From Flavobacterium pectinovorum (GTDB lineage: Bacteria > Bacteroidota > Bacteroidia > Flavobacteriales > Flavobacteriaceae), in the NCBI RefSeq assembly GCF_022802975.1, contig NZ_JAFEVZ010000013.1:1-64000 (forward strand): a DNA stretch of 64,000 nt. The letters run 5' to 3'. Made by a program: the position numbers and the translations under genes. Below are positions 46,863-55,227 of the stretch, piece by piece. Position 1 is the first letter of the stretch; the number at the start of each line of letters is the position of its first letter. The notes below the pieces were generated by a model. That model did no database searches, had not been told where the DNA came from, and was given only the letters and a program-made list of their open reading frames with translations.

Positions 46863-49800
46863 CTATCTAACTAAGGTCGCACTCATGAGCCCAATAATTA
46901 CATCATTTGCAATTGCTTTGATTGTAAGACTTTTTAAGGTTTTATTTTTGTTTAAAGGTAAATCCAGAATCGTTCCTGCTCCACCATCAACACCAAAACT
47001 GGAATATCCTTTTATAGTGGTAAAATCGTTGAAGGTTCTCGAAATTTCACCCGATTTCAAATAAACTCTTGGCGGTTTTGGGGCATCTGTTGTAAACGCC
47101 AGTCCGTCAACAAAATAATCCTGTTCAATCGGCCACCAGTTTTCAGGGTTTTTCAGTTGTAAAATTTCTGAAGTTCCGTCTGTGTAATTTACGGCTATTT
47201 CTCCATTTACAATACGGCTTTGCATTGGATTAGTCGTTCCGGCTACCATAAAATAAATGTGTGATGCTTTTCCGCTCAATGGAACACTGATGGTTTTAGG
47301 AAAATTATCCCATTGAGATGTAAAAATAATATTTTTCGAATTGATTTCAGAAGGTGTTTTAAATGTAATACCTTCTGGACTAATAATTTCTCCATTTAAT
47401 TTGGCTTTTTCACGCAATCCTGAATCGTCCAGTTTTACGGAAACATTTGGATAACACCAATTCCCGATTCCGTTTTTTGGTAGCTGTAACGTGACTGTCT
47501 GCGGCCTCGGAGATAAATATTCATTATTGAAAACATCCGTTACTTTCGAATTAAAAAAGAAAGAAAGTGCAACTGTTTCCTGTGTTTTTGAATTGTTTAA
47601 TGGAATATCCCAATTAGTAAAAGTTACTTCTTTTATGGTATTTGAACCTGCGTTAACCGAGAATTTATTGGTTCCAGGAACTAATTTTTCAAACGGAATA
47701 ACAAGACTTTCTTTCTGATTTGTATCTAAAGAAATCTTTTGCTGATTGTCTTTTGCGGAAGCATCAAAAGCGATATTTCCTTCAATTTTGTTATCCGAAT
47801 TATTTTTCAGAGTAATCTCTACACTATTATTTTTTAACTGAACAATTTCTGATTCAATCTTAGGTTTTAAATCTACTTCAACAGGCTGCCACCAGGTTAC
47901 ATCTCCTTGTTTTAACTGAACGAAAAAGGTTTTAGACTTGTTGCCATACACAATTGCCTGATACGATTTATTGGTTTTTGAAACCTCACTCAAAATAGAT
48001 TGCGGGTCATAAACTGAAATTATTTCTGCTTTAGTGGTTGTTATGCTAAAAGATTCTCCAGCAGTTAATGAAGCAACAGGTTTGATATCTTCTAAAACAT
48101 CTCCTTTCCAGTTAATTTTCACATCATAAGAAACATTATAAGGTACTTCAATCGCAATTTTTGGATCTCCGATACTTTCCTGAATATTTTTCCAGCTAAC
48201 CGTTTTTCCATTAACTGTTATATCCTGAATTCCGTCAAAAGGTGCATTTACAACCAGTTTCAGATTCATTTTGGCTGGAAACTGATTTTTTATAAGATAC
48301 GAATCTGTTTTATTTTCTCTTTTAAAATCAATTGAAATATCCGGAATATCTAAAGCTGCGTGGTCCCATTTTGCAGGAAATCCCGGCTGAATCGTTAAAA
48401 CCTCCGCCAAAGCATCAGGCTGGATACCGAAAAGCCCTTCTACCAAAGTTCTCGAAGCCATTCCAATCGGGTCTGCAAAATCGCGGTACAATTCGCCTCT
48501 TATGGCATCCTGATACAAAAGCTGTTCAAAACCACCCGGAGAAGCGCCCAAATACATACTTTCGATCAAAACACTTTCCCACATCTTAAATGCTTTTTCA
48601 GATTGTCCGCCCTGCCAGAAAGCCAAAGCAGTATGCAACTGCTCTGCCAACGCCACATTATTAATAGACCATGTATAAGGCTGCCAATTGGTGGTGCTTA
48701 TCGTATAGAGATCGGTTTTATCAAGTCCTTCTGCCGAAATCGGGATATGCGGAATCTGCTTGTCCACATAGCTCAGCATCTGATAACTCTCAAACGGATT
48801 GGACAATTCGGAATCAATAGTGTGATAAATACTCCAGACACCTGGAACATCATGCAATAATCTGTTTCCCATTGCGTCTTTATATTCTGCAAAAATGCCT
48901 TTTTTCGGAATCCAAAGCTGGTCTTTCGAAGCTTTTAGGATTTTATCTGCTTCTTTAACGAAAGGATTTTCATCCAGCTGAATTTTTTTAGCGACTTCAG
49001 CCACCGTTTTATTTGCATAAAAATTATAAGCCGAAGAATGAATCACACCGCCACCGCTGTACTGCAACGCATCACTTGCCCAGATTGTCGCATAGGCATC
49101 GTAAAGTCCGTCATTATCGGGATCGAAATTTCGTTTTTCCCAGTTTAAATGCTTTTGAATCGTAGGCCACATTTCTTTCATGAACGAAGTATCTCCCGTC
49201 CACTTAAAATGTCGTAACATCTGATCAAAGAAAACCAGATTCATATCATAATGATGCGCAATTGTATTATTATCCGGCTTACGGCTAATGTAGCCACTAC
49301 TGAACATTGAGGTTCCTAAGACTTCTTTTTGACGGGCAAAATTTCGGACCGTATCCAAAACAACAGGACCGCTTTCAGGAGCCGTAACCTGTGATTTGCT
49401 GTAACTTGTAAAATGAGTTTTCGCACGATCATGCCAGCCTAAAGGATCAGCCGTATAAGCCCCACGCCATGCATTCAGATGCATTCTCCACGCGATTGCA
49501 CCATGAAGATACGCCGGGCTTTCCCAAATTCCGTCAGCTGCAATGGCAAGTGCTGAGCCCAATGTGTTAATATAAGGGTCAGGAGTTGTTACTTTAACTC
49601 TATTGGCTAAAATATGCGTTTCCTGAACCGATTTATCATACAATTGCGATAATCCTTTTTGAGAAACATCCGTTTTTAAATCCTCGCTTGAAAACAGCCA
49701 AAACATTTCGCTTTTTGAAATGGCATTTTTTCCTGTAACAAGCGTCAGATTTTCAGGATTAGAACTGTATAATTCCGAAGGTGTTTTTTGTTGTTTTGGA

Positions 49801-50489
49801 TTGGCTAACTTTACATTATAACCCGGAAAATAGCCTGTTAGTTTTTTGTTGTTACCTGTTTTCTCTTTATTGCTTTCAGAACCGTACTCCAACAAGAAAG
49901 ACTGCTTTTTAATGGTATATTTATTATTGGTACAATATTCAGGCTGTAAATAAAACACCGATTCAGGATCGGCACCAATATCGCCGTCACGACTGAATTT
50001 TTTCCCCGTTGCACCGCCGTATGCCCAGACTAAATTTACTTTTTTGGGTACATTTTCGCCTGATACTTTTAAAATAAAGCCTTCTTTTTCTTTAAGTGCA
50101 ACAACTTTTACAATCAATTTTCCGTTATCTAAAATAGGGTCCTGAATTTCGTATTGCATCGTACCCAATACATATTTTGTGTCAATTTTTGAAGCTTCGG
50201 TAATCCATTTGCTGTCTTTGTCATTTATTAAACCCAATTTAAAATTCCCTCCCATTCCCGGCATGTACATCGCAAATTCAGGTAAGTCTCCGGTTTCAAC
50301 CCTAAAACCTGTATTCGAGCCATAAAGTGCCCTGTTGAATTTTCTGGTACCGTTTTTTAAAACAAAACTATTCCCTTCAGGAGCATAATGAATTTTACGC
50401 ACAGCTTGTTTTTCCTGTCCTATAGTTAGCAAAGGGCAAAGCAATAATAAGCCAATAAGGTTCGGAATGGTATTGTTTTTGGTTTTCAT
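46863..50489 (-). CDS. DUF4450-domain multidomain glycosidase-like protein
   Basis: This is a 1208-aa secreted protein (signal about 1-24). An N-terminal DUF4450 region (about 35-270) begins FNRALYGSNTGFRVETGDLPEFAMYMPG. A long helical (alpha/alpha)6-like region (about 300-720) includes WRMHLNAWRGAYTADPLGWHD and YDAYATIWASDALQYSGGGV. Several beta-sandwich domains (about 740-1208) follow. The helical part resembles six-hairpin glycosidases, but no characterised GH family is evident to me. It is divergent from a CE12 acetylesterase, sharing a promoter region with two ATCCTGTAC sites. RG-I side chain or rhamnose hydrolysis is inferred only. Confidence 0.78.
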   Translation of the reverse strand: MKTKNNTIPNLIGLLLLCPLLTIGQEKQAVRKIHYAPEGNSFVLKNGTRKFNRALYGSNTGFRVETGDLPEFAMYMPGMGGNFKLGLINDKDSKWITEASKIDTKYVLGTMQYEIQDPILDNGKLIVKVVALKEKEGFILKVSGENVPKKVNLVWAYGGATGKKFSRDGDIGADPESVFYLQPEYCTNNKYTIKKQSFLLEYGSESNKEKTGNNKKLTGYFPGYNVKLANPKQQKTPSELYSSNPENLTLVTGKNAISKSEMFWLFSSEDLKTDVSQKGLSQLYDKSVQETHILANRVKVTTPDPYINTLGSALAIAADGIWESPAYLHGAIAWRMHLNAWRGAYTADPLGWHDRAKTHFTSYSKSQVTAPESGPVVLDTVRNFARQKEVLGTSMFSSGYISRKPDNNTIAHHYDMNLVFFDQMLRHFKWTGDTSFMKEMWPTIQKHLNWEKRNFDPDNDGLYDAYATIWASDALQYSGGGVIHSSAYNFYANKTVAEVAKKIQLDENPFVKEADKILKASKDQLWIPKKGIFAEYKDAMGNRLLHDVPGVWSIYHTIDSELSNPFESYQMLSYVDKQIPHIPISAEGLDKTDLYTISTTNWQPYTWSINNVALAEQLHTALAFWQGGQSEKAFKMWESVLIESMYLGASPGGFEQLLYQDAIRGELYRDFADPIGMASRTLVEGLFGIQPDALAEVLTIQPGFPAKWDHAALDIPDISIDFKRENKTDSYLIKNQFPAKMNLKLVVNAPFDGIQDITVNGKTVSWKNIQESIGDPKIAIEVPYNVSYDVKINWKGDVLEDIKPVASLTAGESFSITTTKAEIISVYDPQSILSEVSKTNKSYQAIVYGNKSKTFFVQLKQGDVTWWQPVEVDLKPKIESEIVQLKNNSVEITLKNNSDNKIEGNIAFDASAKDNQQKISLDTNQKESLVIPFEKLVPGTNKFSVNAGSNTIKEVTFTNWDIPLNNSKTQETVALSFFFNSKVTDVFNNEYLSPRPQTVTLQLPKNGIGNWCYPNVSVKLDDSGLREKAKLNGEIISPEGITFKTPSEINSKNIIFTSQWDNFPKTISVPLSGKASHIYFMVAGTTNPMQSRIVNGEIAVNYTDGTSEILQLKNPENWWPIEQDYFVDGLAFTTDAPKPPRVYLKSGEISRTFNDFTTIKGYSSFGVDGGAGTILDLPLNKNKTLKSLTIKAIANDVIIGLMSATLVR

Positions 50490-50582
50490 AAAATTTAATA
50501 ATTCAGAGGCACATAATCATTATCAAACACCTAATGATTTTGATAATTTAAACGCAATTTCTCTGTTTTTTTACGGTATTGC

Positions 50583-50591
50583 ATCCTGTAC
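50583..50591 (+). promoter_or_regulatory. ATCCTGTAC motif, copy in DUF4450/CE12 gap (plus)
   Basis: Exact 9-mer, 93 bp upstream of the DUF4450 start and 122 bp upstream of the CE12 start. Confidence 0.55.
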
Positions 50592-50646
50592 CTACCTGAT
50601 TTTTTCAATATCATAATTTATATTCTTTCACTTTTTTAACATCATA

Positions 50647-50655
50647 GTACAGGAT
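50647..50655 (-). promoter_or_regulatory. ATCCTGTAC motif, copy in DUF4450/CE12 gap (minus)
   Basis: Reads GTACAGGAT on the plus strand. Here the site is a longer palindrome, ATAGTA-CAGGA-TACTAT (50644-50660). It ends 17-22 bp before the CE12 -7 box, overlapping the expected -33 position. Confidence 0.55.
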
Positions 50656-50676
50656 ACTATATAAATAAGTAACCGT

Positions 50677-50684
50677 TAGTTTTG
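50677..50684 (+). promoter_or_regulatory. Candidate -7 box for the CE12 gene
   Basis: TAGTTTTG matches TAnnTTTG, 29 bp before the proposed TTG start. The operator-like motif at 50647-50655 lies where the -33 element would be. Confidence 0.45.
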
Positions 50685-50712
50685 AAAATACAATAATTTA
50701 AATAGAAAAACT

Positions 50713-52056
50713 TTGATAAACATTAAAACTTCTCTTTGCACTATTTTTTGTTTTGTTTTACAGCTAAATCTGTTTGCTTTGAACAATAATTCTTCGGATA
50801 AGAAACTACCACAGAAAGCTGCCGAAAATAAACTGTTTAATTTTGGCAATGCCATAAAAAATAAAAAAGGAATATCCATAAATACTGCTTTGACTTATAA
50901 TACAACAACAGGTTATGGTTTTGATATTAATTCGGCTTCGAATGCAACGATCAATTCAAATACCTTTTCTGCTGTTAAACCAACTTACTTTTCTGTAAAA
51001 CTTCCGGAAGGAAATTATCAAATTGAAGTTGTAATGGGAAGTACTGAAAAACAGACAAATATTACCATAAAAGCAGAATCTCGAAGATTGATGCTGGATC
51101 AGCTTTCCATTAAAAAAGGCAAACCGGTAACCAAAATTTTTAATGTAAATGTCAGAACTCCAAAAATTGATGACACTCAAAATGTTTCATTAAAAGACAG
51201 GGAAAAAGATATTTTTAACTGGGACGACAAACTCACACTGGAATTTTTAGGAGACGTTTCAATTCAAAGCATAAAAATTACTCCAAAAGATAATTTAACT
51301 GTAGTTTATCTTGCCGGAGACTCAACCGTTACCGATCAGGATGTTGAGCCTTGGGCTTCGTGGGGACAGTTTATAACCAATTATTTTGACAATACTGTTG
51401 TGGTTGCTAATTATGCCGTTTCGGGTTCTGCACTGAGTTCCTTTAAAGGAGGAAATCGTTTAAAAAAGATTCTTTCCTTAATTAAAAAAGGAGATTATTT
51501 ATTTGTGGAATTTGGACATAATGACGAAAAAATAAAGGGCGAAGGAAATGGCGCCTGGGATTCTTATTCTACGCTGTTAGCCGAATTTGTTCAGTCTGCC
51601 AAAGACAAAGGAGCAATTCCGATCCTAGTAACACCTACACAAAGACGCGCTTTTAACGAAAACGGAACTTTAAAGGAAACACACGGTGATTTTCCTGCCG
51701 CCATGAGAACTGTTGCACAAAAAAACAATATTGCCCTTATTGATGTTACCAAAATGACAACCGAATTGTACGAAACCTGGGGCGATGAACCTTCCAGAAA
51801 AGCTTTTGTACAATATCCATTAAATACTTTTCCGGGTCAGGTAAAAGTTTTGGAAGACAACACTCATTTTAATAGTTTTGGGGCAAACGAAATTGCGCTA
51901 TGTGTACTTAAAGGAATTCGTGAACTCGATATTCCGTTAAAAAAGCAAATTCAAAAAGAGGTTCCAAATTACAATCCTAAAAAACCAAATTATATTTCGA
52001 ATTGGACACTTCCGATGAGTGACCGATTTGAAATTACTAAACCAGATGGCAATTAA
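50713..52056 (+). CDS. Rhamnogalacturonan acetylesterase (CE12, SGNH hydrolase), TTG start
   Basis: This 447-aa secreted esterase removes acetyl groups from RG-I. An N-terminal beta-sandwich (about 40-190), probably carbohydrate-binding, precedes the SGNH domain (about 195-430). Catalytic landmarks are LAGDSTVTD (Ser204), VEFGHND (Asn270) and DNTHFNSFGA (Asp/His). The only usable start giving a signal peptide (INIKTSLCTIFCFVLQLNLFA) is TTG at 50713. An in-frame TGA lies at 50683 and there is no ATG until about residue 108. It precedes the second GH2 gene by 23 bp as an operon. Confidence 0.9.
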   Translation: MINIKTSLCTIFCFVLQLNLFALNNNSSDKKLPQKAAENKLFNFGNAIKNKKGISINTALTYNTTTGYGFDINSASNATINSNTFSAVKPTYFSVKLPEGNYQIEVVMGSTEKQTNITIKAESRRLMLDQLSIKKGKPVTKIFNVNVRTPKIDDTQNVSLKDREKDIFNWDDKLTLEFLGDVSIQSIKITPKDNLTVVYLAGDSTVTDQDVEPWASWGQFITNYFDNTVVVANYAVSGSALSSFKGGNRLKKILSLIKKGDYLFVEFGHNDEKIKGEGNGAWDSYSTLLAEFVQSAKDKGAIPILVTPTQRRAFNENGTLKETHGDFPAAMRTVAQKNNIALIDVTKMTTELYETWGDEPSRKAFVQYPLNTFPGQVKVLEDNTHFNSFGANEIALCVLKGIRELDIPLKKQIQKEVPNYNPKKPNYISNWTLPMSDRFEITKPDGN

Positions 52057-52079
52057 ACCATTATAGAAATACCTATTTT

Positions 52080-54935
52080 ATGTTATTAAAAAACACTATT
52101 CAAAACTTTACAATTGCTGTCTTTGCCTTATTTTCTTATCAAAATAGCACAGCACAGCAAACTGATAAAGTTTACCTTTCCGGAAAAGATTTTGAACATC
52201 CTGTAAAATGGGATTTTTATTGTACCGGAGGCAACAACAGCAAAACCTGGTCTAAGATAAATGTTCCTTCTCAATGGGAATTAGAAGGTTTTGGCGAATA
52301 TACGTATGGAAGATGGTACAAAGAACTGAACCAGAAAGAACCAAGCAAGGAAGAAGGTTTGTATAAATTTGAATTTAATGTCCCAGCTGATTATAAAGAC
52401 AAAGAGGTTCAGATTGTGTTTGGCGGAGCCATGACAGACACCGAGGTAAAAGTCAACGGAAAACTGGCCGGAGCCATTCATCAGGGAGGTTTTTATGAGT
52501 TTAAATATGATATTTCATCTTTATTGAAATTCGGTTCTAAAAACACTTTAGAAGTTCATGTCTGGAAACATTCTGCCAATAAATCAGTTAACGCAGCCGA
52601 AAGAAGAGCAGACTGGTGGCTTTTTGGAGGAATTTATCGTCCGGTATGGCTGGAGGTTTCTCCTAAAACCCATATTGAACATATTGCTGTAAATCCTAAA
52701 ATGGACGGCTCGATTACTGTAGATTTAAATCTTAAAAATATTTCTAAAAATGCTGTTTTAGAAGCTACATTGAAAGGTTTAAACGGAGAAAAATTCGAAA
52801 CTTTTACTTTTCCTGTAAAAGCAAAAAGTACTGCGGCATCAATCGCTGCTCAATGGAAAAACATCAAACCATGGAATCCGGAAAGTCCTAATTTATATGA
52901 TCTGGAACTGGTTTTAAAACAAAACGGAAACATCATTCATAAATACGACAAACGAATTGGTTTCAGGACTTTAGAATTCAAAAAACAAGATGGAATTTAT
53001 GTAAATGGTACCAAAATCGTGATGAAAGGGATTAACCGTCACTCATTCTGGCCGGAAGGCGGAAGAAGCACCAGCAAACGTATTAGTGAACTGGATGGAA
53101 AACTGCTAAAAGACATGAACATGAATGCGGTTCGCGGGCATTATCCGCCAGATGAGCACTTTCTGGAAGTTTGTGATTCCTTAGGGCTTTTTGTCTTAAA
53201 CGAATTAGCCGGATGGCAAAACTCTTATGATACCGAAACCGGAACTAAATTGGTTACCGAAATGGTTGTTCGCGATGTCAATCACCCATCTGTAATTATC
53301 TGGGACAATGGTAATGAAGGCGGGTGGAATTACAATGTAGATAAAGTTTTTGAAGATCATGATCCGCAAAAAAGAATCGTAGTGCATCCATGGGCCGATT
53401 TTAATGGCTGGGACACGCACCACTACCCGACTTATTTAACCGGAATGCATCGTTTTAATAATGGTGAAAATGTATTTTTTCCAACCGAATTCATGCATGG
53501 AACTTATGATAACGGACACGGAGCTGCCCTTGAGGATTTCTGGACACGTTACAAACAAAGTCCGTTGTTTGCAGGAGGTTTCATGTGGGCGATGCTGGAC
53601 GAAGCCGTATTTCGTTCTGATTGGACCGGAGATGCAAAATTTGACTCAAAAGGTTCATTGGCAGCCGATGGAATTTTAGGCCCGCACCGTGAAAAAGAAG
53701 GAAGTTATTATACCGTAAAAGAAGTCTGGGCTCCTGTTCAGTTTCAGCCAAAACAGGTTACTGCAAATTTTGATGGTTCTTTCTTAATTACAAACGACTA
53801 TCTTTTCAGTAATCTGAATTCCTGCAGAATGGAATTTAAAGTACTAAAATCTGATAATGATGTTTTGTACACGAATGGAACTTTGGCAGTAATCAGTTCA
53901 GGTAAGATTGAAATTCCGAGCATTGATCCGGGGGAAACGCGTAAAATTAAATTTGCTGTTCCGAATAATTTTGCTGAAGGTGACATTTTATCAATCTCAG
54001 CTTACGATCAGTTTAATAAAGAAATTTATACCTGGACTTGGCCTATCCATAAAGCAAAATATTATGCGGAGAAATTCTTAGTAATTCAAAATACAAAAGC
54101 AAAAGCTTCAGCAACAAAAAATGGTAATGAAATTTCTCTAAAAGGAAACGATGTAACGGTAACTCTTGATGCTTTGACAGGAGAAATTTCTTCTGTTAAA
54201 AACGGTACATCCACTATTCCGTTAACAAATGGTCCACGTCCAATTGGAATGAAAGCTAAACTAAAAGAAGTTCAGGTTTCGCAGGAAGGTGACAAAGCCA
54301 TCTGTAAAGTATTGTATGCGGGAGGTATATCTTCTATCAAATGGATTATGGAACCGGATGGCCGATTTAAAATGGAATTGATTGCGTTGAAAAATTCAGA
54401 AAATAATGGAGGCTTTGATGGCGCTGCTTTTGAAGATAAAATAAACTCATGGGGGATTACTTTTAGTTTTCCCGAAAAAGGAGTAACCGGTATCAAATGG
54501 TTTGGAAAAGGCCCTTACCATGTATGGAAAAACAGATTAAAAGGAACTACTTTCGGTATCTGGGAGAAAGATTATAACACTACCATAACCGGAGAAAGTT
54601 TTGAGAATCTGATCTATCCTGAATTCAAAGGATATCATGCCAATTTATTAGGAGCAAACTTAAAAGCAGGAACTTCATCGTTTAAGGTTTTTAGTGAATC
54701 TGACAATTTGTTTTTAAGATTATTCACACCTGATTTGCCTAAAAATGGTTTCGCAGGAAGTTATCCACAGCCTGCGTTTCCGGAAGGAGATATTTCGTTT
54801 ATGTATGAAATTCCAGCAATGAGAGATTTTAAACCTTTAGAACATCAGGGGCCAGAAAGCCAGCCAACCAATATTCGTATTAAAAGCGGTGATGACGGAA
54901 TCAAAATGAATTTATGGTTTGATTTTAGAAAGTAA
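52080..54935 (+). CDS. GH2 beta-galactosidase-type enzyme (second copy, secreted)
   Basis: This 951-aa protein is exported (signal about 1-25). Order: sugar-binding domain (about 40-195), immunoglobulin-like domain (about 200-295), TIM barrel (about 300-580), then C-terminal domains (to 951). The C-terminal domains end in a beta-galactosidase small-chain-like region (WFGKGPYHVWKNRLKGT, FLRLFTPD). The acid/base is Glu413 in DNGNEGGW. The nucleophile is probably Glu470 in FFPTEFMHG, followed by FAGGFMWAMLDE. It is co-transcribed with the CE12 gene and is a different subfamily from the first GH2. Likely target is RG-I galactan or glycosidic side chains. Confidence 0.88.
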   Translation: MLLKNTIQNFTIAVFALFSYQNSTAQQTDKVYLSGKDFEHPVKWDFYCTGGNNSKTWSKINVPSQWELEGFGEYTYGRWYKELNQKEPSKEEGLYKFEFNVPADYKDKEVQIVFGGAMTDTEVKVNGKLAGAIHQGGFYEFKYDISSLLKFGSKNTLEVHVWKHSANKSVNAAERRADWWLFGGIYRPVWLEVSPKTHIEHIAVNPKMDGSITVDLNLKNISKNAVLEATLKGLNGEKFETFTFPVKAKSTAASIAAQWKNIKPWNPESPNLYDLELVLKQNGNIIHKYDKRIGFRTLEFKKQDGIYVNGTKIVMKGINRHSFWPEGGRSTSKRISELDGKLLKDMNMNAVRGHYPPDEHFLEVCDSLGLFVLNELAGWQNSYDTETGTKLVTEMVVRDVNHPSVIIWDNGNEGGWNYNVDKVFEDHDPQKRIVVHPWADFNGWDTHHYPTYLTGMHRFNNGENVFFPTEFMHGTYDNGHGAALEDFWTRYKQSPLFAGGFMWAMLDEAVFRSDWTGDAKFDSKGSLAADGILGPHREKEGSYYTVKEVWAPVQFQPKQVTANFDGSFLITNDYLFSNLNSCRMEFKVLKSDNDVLYTNGTLAVISSGKIEIPSIDPGETRKIKFAVPNNFAEGDILSISAYDQFNKEIYTWTWPIHKAKYYAEKFLVIQNTKAKASATKNGNEISLKGNDVTVTLDALTGEISSVKNGTSTIPLTNGPRPIGMKAKLKEVQVSQEGDKAICKVLYAGGISSIKWIMEPDGRFKMELIALKNSENNGGFDGAAFEDKINSWGITFSFPEKGVTGIKWFGKGPYHVWKNRLKGTTFGIWEKDYNTTITGESFENLIYPEFKGYHANLLGANLKAGTSSFKVFSESDNLFLRLFTPDLPKNGFAGSYPQPAFPEGDISFMYEIPAMRDFKPLEHQGPESQPTNIRIKSGDDGIKMNLWFDFRK

Positions 54936-54996
54936 GATTTTGTTTCAGGTTTGGGTTTGTTTCAGGTTTATTATCAAACAACCTTAACACAAAGCA

Positions 54997-55096
54997 TGTC
55001 ATTTCGACGAAGGAGAAATCACACCAGAAACTCCGTCCTTAAAGTTGTCAATCTTTGTCGAATTGCGAGTGTGATTTCTCCTTCGTCGAAATGACA
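54997..55096. repeat. Inverted repeat, family A copy 3
   Basis: The left arm begins TGTCATTTCGACGAAGGAGA and continues AATCACACC. The right arm is GTGTGATTTCTCC followed by TTCGTCGAAATGACA. The centre shares TCAATCTTTGTCGA with copy 2. It is preceded by degenerate TTTCAGG units at 54943-54969. Confidence 0.9.
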
Positions 55097-55112
55097 AAAT
55101 TGAGAAAAAAGG

Positions 55113-55148
55113 GCTTCGACTAAGTTTATTCTGAGCGGAGTCGAAGGC
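55113..55148. repeat. Inverted repeat, family B copy 2
   Basis: GCTTCGAC followed by CTGAGCGGAGTCGAAGGC: a shortened version of the hairpin at 11641-11688, placed the same way beside a family A element. Confidence 0.8.
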
Positions 55149-55227
55149 TTTAAAGCAAAAAACGTTATTTGAAACAAAATCGCAAGATCATTTTACAATA
55201 CACATTTCACATTTTACAACCAACAAT

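Noticed and set aside
48332..48860. Two 85-codon forward frames inside the DUF4450 gene
   Set aside because: They are antisense shadows of a long, well-supported reverse coding region.
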